Source: Cryptomeria japonica (lineage: Eukaryota > Streptophyta > Pinopsida > Cupressales > Cupressaceae). Taken from it: a stretch of 64,000 bases of DNA. The stretch covers positions 556,475,136 through 556,539,135 of the forward strand of contig NC_081413.1 of assembly GCF_030272615.1 (NCBI RefSeq), given 5' to 3'. Under the pieces are notes generated by a model. That model was not told the DNA's origin. It was given only the letters and a program-made list of their open reading frames with translations, and made no database searches. Position 1 is the stretch's first letter; the number at the start of each line of letters is the position of its first letter. The translations under genes were made by a program, and so were the position numbers. Shown in pieces: positions 51,201-60,200 of this stretch.

Positions 51201-54200
51201 AAAGCAAAATTTACAACAGAGTGTAAAAGAGTCAAATTTCATTTCATTATATCCATAGATGAAGTTACTGTGGTAGATAACACTGCTTGGGTTTGTATGC
51301 ATGTGTATACCGTAAAAGAACACGTCCGTCGAGCTCATCTACTCTGTGTTCGTAAAATGAGGGGCAATTCAATAGCAGAAGATTTATATTTGGAAGTTAA
51401 GAAAGTTTTGAATGAAATTGTTGGTATGGATGACTTGACAATTGCCAAGAAGTTGGTGTGTGTTGGAGTTGATGGAGCTGCAGTAATGCAAGGTCAAAGG
51501 ACCGATCTTTGCGCAAGATTACAAACTAGTATTGCACCATACATGGTTGGCATTCACTGCATGGCCCATCAAATGAATTTAACATATAGAATTGTAAGCA
51601 ATTTCCCTACAGTGTCAAAAGTTGAAGATCTGGTCCACGAGCTCCACTCATACTTTTGCCTAAGTCCTAAACGTTTTGCAGAATTTCAGATTTTTGCTGA
51701 GGGAGTAACAAGAGGAAACAAGCTTTTCAAGGATGTTGAGACCAGATGGATCTCCTTGCATGGACCAACGGAACGAGTACTAACAGAATATCAATCCTTG
51801 ATCGGACTAATGTATGAGCAACGCCTCACAGTAGACAAAGCTCCTAATCTCTTACATAAGTTAAGTGATATAGAGACTCTGTTAACTTTAGCTAGTCTTC
51901 TCCCCATGCTGGATTCAATGAACAAACTTGTTAAGAAAGCCCAAGATAGAACTATGTATATCAATGAATATAGCACTCTACGTAAAATGACATGCTTGAG
52001 CCTGGATGGTCTATATTCAGATCTAACAGGGCGAAGCCCAAATTTTTTTAGGTGGCAGATAATTACAGATTTGAATCATGCTGAAAATTTTTTACATTTC
52101 AATACAAAAAATGAGTTATGTGTCTTTGTAAAAGGATTTCAAATACCAATGCACCAATCTAAGACGGGTAAGCGAGGCAGAGCACTACCAGTTAAAAAAG
52201 AAGATTTTGACAAGATTGTTAAATCTGTTAGTGATAATTTGAATTCTATTGCATATGAACTTTCAACTGAGATTTGTGAAAGATTCCCTCGAGAAGAAAT
52301 ACTTGAAGCCATGGGTTGTGTGTATCCTCAATTTTGGCATTCAATTGGAGATAATCCAAATGACGCAAAGATGTTTCATAAAAAACTAGAGGAATTGATA
52401 TTGACATTTTCAAAAGATGCATATTGCAATGGACAGCCAATAGAAGGAATTTTAAATTCAAATCATCTTAAAAAACAAGGTAAGCAGTTTGCATTGCTTA
52501 TGAAACAACAGTTGGTTAACTTGGAGAATCCATTTGAACCTGGATCAATCACAAGGCTTTGGAAAAGGATAGATCAAAGTGAAGCATTGCGTATTGCAGT
52601 ACCAGAATATTTGAAACTTGCTGATTTATGTCAAACAATGATATTGGGGTCGGTGGAAGATGAGAGAGTTTTCAGCGCATTAGGGTTTTTGAAATCAAAG
52701 ATCAGAAACAAATTAGACAAAAATTTGGAAACTTGCTTGAGGTTGTTTGTAACCCAGTATAATGTTAGAGATTTTCCATATGATAGGGCACTGGCAATCT
52801 GGAATTCCATGCGTGAAAGACGAGGGTTGCGCAACACTTTAAAAGCTGGTGGTGCTACTGCTAGTGCTAGTGCTGAGACAAACGATGGATCGCAGACTCA
52901 GAGTCAGCATGAAGACGAAGAAATTTTTGAATACCCGACTCAAAATGAAGATGAACCTGCTAGTACTAGTCAGTTTCCAGATCTTGAGTCCATTTGGGAT
53001 ATAGAAGCCTCGGAGTGAGTCACTGAAGTGAATTAGCAATCAGTTTATAGGTATTTATAATTATACTACAGTTCTTGAGTCATATTACAATTTCAATTTG
53101 CAAAATTGCAATACTATAGTTGTCATTGATGATTTTTTATATTGTATTTCTTGAATTTGTCAATCAGAACGGATACTTATTTCATATTTTTAATTGTGAA
53201 TTTGAATTATTTGTAAACAATTAGAATTTATTTTCTGAATTATTAGTAAACAATTGAATTATTAGTAAATTGGTATTTGGTTCCACATTATGTTGAACAT
53301 GAAATGCAACAATTTGTGTCACAAGATCCATAAAATTATTCATATTGCATAATTGTTACTGCTAGAACCTTTCTACTGTTCTACATTAAATGTTTAACAT
53401 GATGTTCATGGCGACTAGGGTTTTGTGTTTGTTTTTTGTCTTAGTTGGCTAGTAAACCGAAGTTGTCATGCGTTGAAAATCTAAGTTGTCCTCTCTTTAT
53501 TTGTTCATGTCAACATCAAGTGTGGTCAAACGGTTGGTCAGACATTGAGACAATGAGACATGTTTAATGTTTCATCTCTAACTCGCAGATAAATTTCATG
53601 TTTAACAATTTAAGTGGCAAGTTAGCGAGTGTTGGTTTGGGTTTAAATCGTGAGGTCTCTAGTTTTTTGAGTGTTAGCATTTTATGTTAGCGACCTGGAG
53701 ATTGTTAATGAAATTGCTTTGGTCTTGAGGTCTCGAATTGGTTTGATGCCATGCATTATAGCCGCGAGAGTTAGCGAGTAACTACTAAGTCAATAATGGT
53801 TTGTGTGCCACTGCTCGCGCCTGTTTATGACGGTAATTAACATAAAACATCGATTTTTGTTGGTACTCGCTGGGTCGCTACGGTCAAGAGATAAAAAGTT
53901 TTGAGATTTTATGGTTATCGCTAGCTCGCAGGTCCTTTATCATCAAGTCAGTTTAAGTCGCGAGCTTGCGAGTACTGGGAGATTTTAGTTGTCGCTACCT
54001 CGCAAGATGTTTTGCTCTTGACCATTTTATGTTGCGAGGTTGCGACTGGGTGTGATTTTATGTTGTCGAAAGGTCGCGAGGTGTTCGTGGTTAAGTCATT
54101 TTAATTTGCGATCATGCGATGTGGTTGGTATCGCAGATTATTTGGTTTCGTTGCTTGCTCGCAGGTTTTGAAGTTGTTTAGCATTTTAAGTTGCGATCTG

Positions 54201-57200
54201 GCGACAGGTAAGTTTTGGTCTGATTTTGTGGTCATCGCATGCTCGCGAGTTTGTAAGTCTTAAGTCAAAAAGTGTTGCGAGCATGCGATGGCGGTTAAGT
54301 GCCTTGTTGTCACGGAATCGCAAGGGTTTAAGTCAAGTTAAGTTTCGAGTTGTGAGCTTGCGATGAAATAAGTTATTTTGTTAGATTTGCAGTGGTCGCC
54401 AGCTCGCAGGTAAAGAAAGAATATTACAAATGTTGTTGCGAGGTTGCGACTGAAGGGCTTGATGAAGATCAACGGCTGTTGCTCACTCGCGAGCTTCTTT
54501 GAGGATTCGTAAAAGGGGTTGCGAGCTTACGATTAAGAGGATTTGGTAGCATTGTCGCTAACTCGCTAACACGTGGACTTGTTTGCCGGGTTTTGTAAAA
54601 GTTTTGAATGGCAATCGCCAATCAAATAGAAGGGCATGAATTCAAATTTCGCTCGAGTACTTCAGCTTTGAATTAATGCCACAGTAGCTAGTTCATGCAA
54701 GTGTGGCAATTAATGAGACTTGAGAGAAGGGACGACGCCCAAATACCATAAATTGCATGATCGAGCCGAGATTTTGTATAATTGCATTAATGCATTCTAT
54801 CTTCGAGGTAATCCAGTGAATTGAGCTTTGCAACAACATTGGAGAATTTGGAGTGTTGGGTGTGGGAAAATTTCAGAAAATTGGTGTAGTTTTTCTCCTG
54901 CAGCTAAAATGAGCCAGGCGACGAGTGGAACTGGAGGTTCCAAGCCCAAGGAACACGACAAGTGGAGGACCTGGAGGTTCCAAGGCCAGTGCCACTGAGG
55001 AAAAGACGGTTAAGAAATACAAAGAAGAATTTGTAGATTTGCTGCCAGGGACTTCCGTTGCTTTGAATACAAATGATTTGGCATGGAAAGATTTGTGGAG
55101 CCAATGCAAAAACCCTACCACGCTTAATATGATTGGTTCTGCTCTATTTCATTATTTTTGGAATAATAGGGTTAAGGGTGTCCTGATGTCAAACCCTTGG
55201 GATTTTAATACGGCAAAGTTAATTGTGCCAGATGTGTATGTTGATGTGGATTTGATCAAAGAGTTGGCCAAACGCTATTGCCCAATATCTAGGGTAATCA
55301 GAAGAAAGAACCGCTCTGGCCTAGTTTCAATTAACTAAGCTAGCTTTGTTGAAGCTTTCCAGATTACTGGTGCTGCATGTACAGATATAGATTTGGAGCA
55401 GATTGCAGAGGATTATGACAAATACAAAGGTGTTATCAAAAAGCATGCAATGCCCAGATACATGCCTAGGGTGAATAGGAAACCGGTTATAATTCTAGAG
55501 AGTATCGAACCACCATTTGACATCACACCTTTCCACCATTATATGCATTGTACAATCTATGCATTATGCAGAGTGTTGGGTTTTGATGGAGATTCAACAA
55601 TGTCAGCTGAATTACTGATGATGGTTATGGACATTCAACACCCAGATGTTAACAAAGATTACGATTATGTGGGCTATGTGGTTGAACACATTCATAATGC
55701 TCTAGTTGAAATTCAGAGTGGTGCACCCAACCCTACATTCAAGCATTATTCATTGTTGATGCATTTAATCTTGTTCTATACTGTTGAGTTCATGGATAAA
55801 GAATTGGAGTTTTTCAAAGAAGAATTGGGTGTCTTAATGCCACTACAAAGATGAACCCAGGTTTGGGACAGTAGTTCTCCCCATTCTTCTTTCTTTTTCT
55901 TTGAAAATTGGATTGTTTCGCCAATTATGGAAACTCTAGGAATAAATAGGGAACGATTGTCAATTAATGTTAGGAGAGTTTTGAGACCTTACCAGTATGT
56001 TCCAAACTGGTCTATTTCACATAACTGGGGGGGCTTTTATTTTTTTGATAACTTTACTGTGATCAGAGTCTATGGGTGTCCTCAGCCTCCCCATATTTTA
56101 CCAAAATTTGTTCCAATTAGGATTGCTTTTATGGAGTTTATTTGGCAATTGACCCTAGTTGAAAAAGAATACCTTGAAAGACACAGGAAGGGTTCTCTTC
56201 TTCCTAGGCTTTGGGTTGTGTCTGATTTTACCATTGGTAGGAGTTCCTTTGATGAAGTAAACAATTTCCTTAAACAGTATAGGTTGGTTAATGTTGTGTC
56301 TAGATTCTGTGATCCTGAACAATTTCTTAAACGTGCATTGCCAAAAATAACACCTTGGGCCACAATAAAGGACCATGAACCATTGGATGATGAAGATGTG
56401 GTTAGAAATTTGCTGAGAAAAGATGAAGTACAAGAAAGGAGAAGAAAATGGAAAAATTTGATGAGTTGAAGCAGAATTGAAGGCTGCTAACCCTAGTTTC
56501 TCAAGTTTTTGCCCTGATATCTCGTACCTGGAGAGGATTAACAAAATGTTGAGTTTATATGAAACTCTGATGGAACAAATGCCTCAAATTCCAAAAGTGG
56601 TTGCTCAGCAACAAGAACCCCAAGATGGACATTCTTCACATGGCAAGAGGCCACTTAGTATGTCTGCTGATGATGTAGAGAGTGGGGATGAAGTTCAATC
56701 TACCCGAGTGCCAGTTGCAAAGAAACAAAAAACCAATGAGGTCGGTACAATTGTGAGGAGAGACCCTGCTAGAGCAATTGTTACAGAACAAGGACACTAC
56801 TTTCATCAAATAAGGACACATCTCAGAGAAGCAGGGCAGAATGAAGAACAGGGAGAAACAAACGAAGCCCTTGCTCAAGGCTTTGATGAGCGTGTGATGT
56901 TGTCAAATGAGTTCATGAAAGATGATGACTTTATTAAGTCAGATGAATTTTAAAAAATTTTGACAAGGTTGAAACAAAAACAATTAAGACAAAATCTGAT
57001 CATAGAGGAAGCAAATGAAGAAAAGAAAGAGGAAATCATCAAGGCATTGCAGGAATATGATCCTGACAGGGAGCAAATATCTGTGGAACAGGCAAGACAA
57101 TTGATTAAGAGTACCGATATGATTATGATGCCTGACTGGGATATCCAATCTATTTTTATTATTGATTAGATTAGGAAGCAAGAGGACCCAATGTTTAAAA

Positions 57201-60200
57201 CTGAATTTGAAATTGGAGATGTAATAAGAGGATCGAGATTTAATCCTAAGTCAAAGACACTAGCTGCTTGGTCTTTGGCCCCTTCCACTCAAAAGCCCCA
57301 CCTTCTAAATATCCAAGTAGAAAAGAAAGCTGACAAAATGATCTGGAACTTGCAGAACACAACTGGCACGGAGATTGCCTCATTTTTTACTCAAGTTTCT
57401 TTCATGAATTTATCAAAAACAGAGGATTTGTCAAGAAGATACACAGAAACATATACCCAATTGATTGCATTGTCTAAAAAATATGAAGAGACACTGATGA
57501 AGAAGGGCGCTCTGGAGGAAGAGTTAGTGGAGTTGAAAGAAAAAAATTGCAAATGAGCCCCCTCCAATACAGATTACAGAACAAGTACAAGAAATACCAG
57601 CTGATGTGACAACAAAAATGGAGGAATACATAGGGGAAATTGAAAAGCTTGAAAAGGAACAAAATGTCAAGGCTATCTCTGTTGTGTCAGGAATTCTGAA
57701 ACACAGGATTAATGTATTGAAAGGAAAATTGATGGTAGTGCATGATTTGCACATTTCTTTGAAAGAGGCAAGTAAAACATCCTCTGAGGCTGTCGCTTTT
57801 CTTGGACCTTTGTTCAATGTTTGGTCAAGAAGAAGCAGATTAATGGATAAGCTAGATACTGCAATGATGTATAGTGACGAGTTCCCTCCCAAGATCAATG
57901 ACACTAAAGACATGGTGGAGGTAATGAATGCAGCTTATGCATTTTTCACATGGAAGGATGTGCTTATAAATGAAAAATTGCAGACATTTGGGGAAGGTTA
58001 TAGTAAATTGGTGCCTTCAATTTATGGTAGTAATGGAGATTTGAAATCAGTTTCTAATTGGACCAGTGAATTTGATTTGATTCTGAAGCAAGAAGAAATA
58101 ATCAAGCATATAAATGAACAGGTTGATGCTGATTTCCTTAACGGTATGCTTGATTCACTGTTCAAGGTTGAGGTTGACCATGCAAAGTTTATTGTTGAGT
58201 CCAGGGCAGTTACAGATGCCAGATGGACAGATTCAATTGCAAAGTTGGAAGAGGTAAAGGCATTCAGTTGGCCAACAGACAAAGAGGTGGACAGGTGGCA
58301 AGCCATGCTAAAGCCAAAGAAGAAATGTCAGGTTGAGTTTGCTACCCAAGATTCCTCACAGTAATTCTAAGCTTGTTCAATCCTCATCTTATAAAAGGAT
58401 TCCAAAATTAATTTGAGAGGGATGGCCACTTTTTCTTTTTGATCGGTAGAGAGGGATGGCCAGTTGGCCACTTTTATTGATGTTGAAAACTCTTATATAG
58501 TTATAATAGCTCAACTGTTCAAGAATTTGATAAGTGCATAGATGAATCACAATGTGAATTTACTTTCTGATATCATTATGAATATAATATCAATATCATT
58601 TGCAGTTTGAGATCTTCACATAATTGTCTCTGTGTTGAATTTATGTTTTCACTGTGAATTGAATGGTCAAGGGTTTTTCAGTTTACATATGAATCTGGGT
58701 TGTGTATGTAATGGCATTATTCATAATTTAATTCCTATTTATCTGCAAATGAATCTTATTGAAGTTTATTATCAGGTTGTCTTTGAATTGTAAGTGACTC
58801 TATGCCCTAGGATAAGGCACTGGTATGTTGTCTTGATGTTGACTTGGTGAAGTGACCTTCCAATTATAATAGTTGATTCATTGTGGGTGAATATGTTTTC
58901 TTGTTTGCCTTTGATTATGAAATTGTGATTTTTCTATAACATCTATCATGGAATTGGATCCTCAAAAGATATTCCCTTTAATTGAGTTGCATGCATGTTT
59001 TACTAATTATGTTGTATTCCTATCTATTATGGTGTTTGATACTTTCATTCTTAATACTCTTATGATTTTATATGCTATGGATGTTTATGTAATATATATG
59101 GAGGTATTCTATGACTATAATCCGCCCACCAATTACAATGAGGTGAATCCTTAATATGATTCCAAACTAACAGAAATTTTGCATTCCTCGGCATAATAGG
59201 AAGCATTAAATGAAAAATTGCATACACCATAACAATGCAACAAATGAAAAAAGTTAAAACTCATGTTTCTGATCATTTGAAAGAGATAGAATTATACACA
59301 AAATAAATTTATATATAATTCCTTCAAGAACCCGCACAAAGCTTGACACTAAATGTTTTTCATTTGCTCTGTAAATGACTATACAGTATACAACTTACTC
59401 CCTTCACCTAGAATCTAGAATCACTACTAGAACCAGAAAAGGAACCCCAATGACTATACAACTTGCAAAACTGCTTGAGCCATGCCATTATCACTTTGAT
59501 GCCTTCGGATGGAATGTGAGATGTTACGTTTTGTCCAACAAATCATTTCCAAATAGAGGAGGAAGCCTTCATGCCCAGGAACAAAGAAAATGGAAAGAGG
59601 AGCTCGAGCCTTCATGCCCACGATCAGGGAAAGTGGAAACAGGAGCTTTAGGGTAAATGTAATATATTGGGGAGGGGTCGCAACTTCCATGTCGTCACAA
59701 AGATGACTGGCTGCCACTCCCCACCCAAACAAATCCTTCTTTCATTCCTTTGCGGGCTCCTTCTTCAAACCCCTTGCCATCCTATGGCAGAGTAGAAGCA
59801 GAGGATGTGTCATGCTTGGCCTTTCTTGACAAGAAAAGGCTTTCACACCCCCTCTGGCAATCCTTCTCACTTTCACAACCCCTCTGACAATAAACAAACT
59901 CACACAGAAGAAAACAAAAAAACACCCATCCGGTATCACAGAGCACACAACAACTCCATGCACGATCCTGCTCAAACATCATCTTCCTTTCTGAGGAAAA
60001 AACCACTCTCAGAAAATGAAAAAGGTTTCTTTTCTCTTCTACCAATTAAGTCACCACTCCATTGTATTTATAACATTTTCACACTTCATTTGGTGATGCT
60101 CATTCACGTGAAAAATCATCATTTTGGTGTTTTTCAACATGACTGTAGACTCTAGAAGTCATGCCTATCAAATCCACTACATCCTGCTAAGGCTCATCTA

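Noticed and set aside
58948-59154. 68-codon frame after the second hAT gene
   Set aside because: Low-complexity, hydrophobic and AT-driven; no motif or context supports it.
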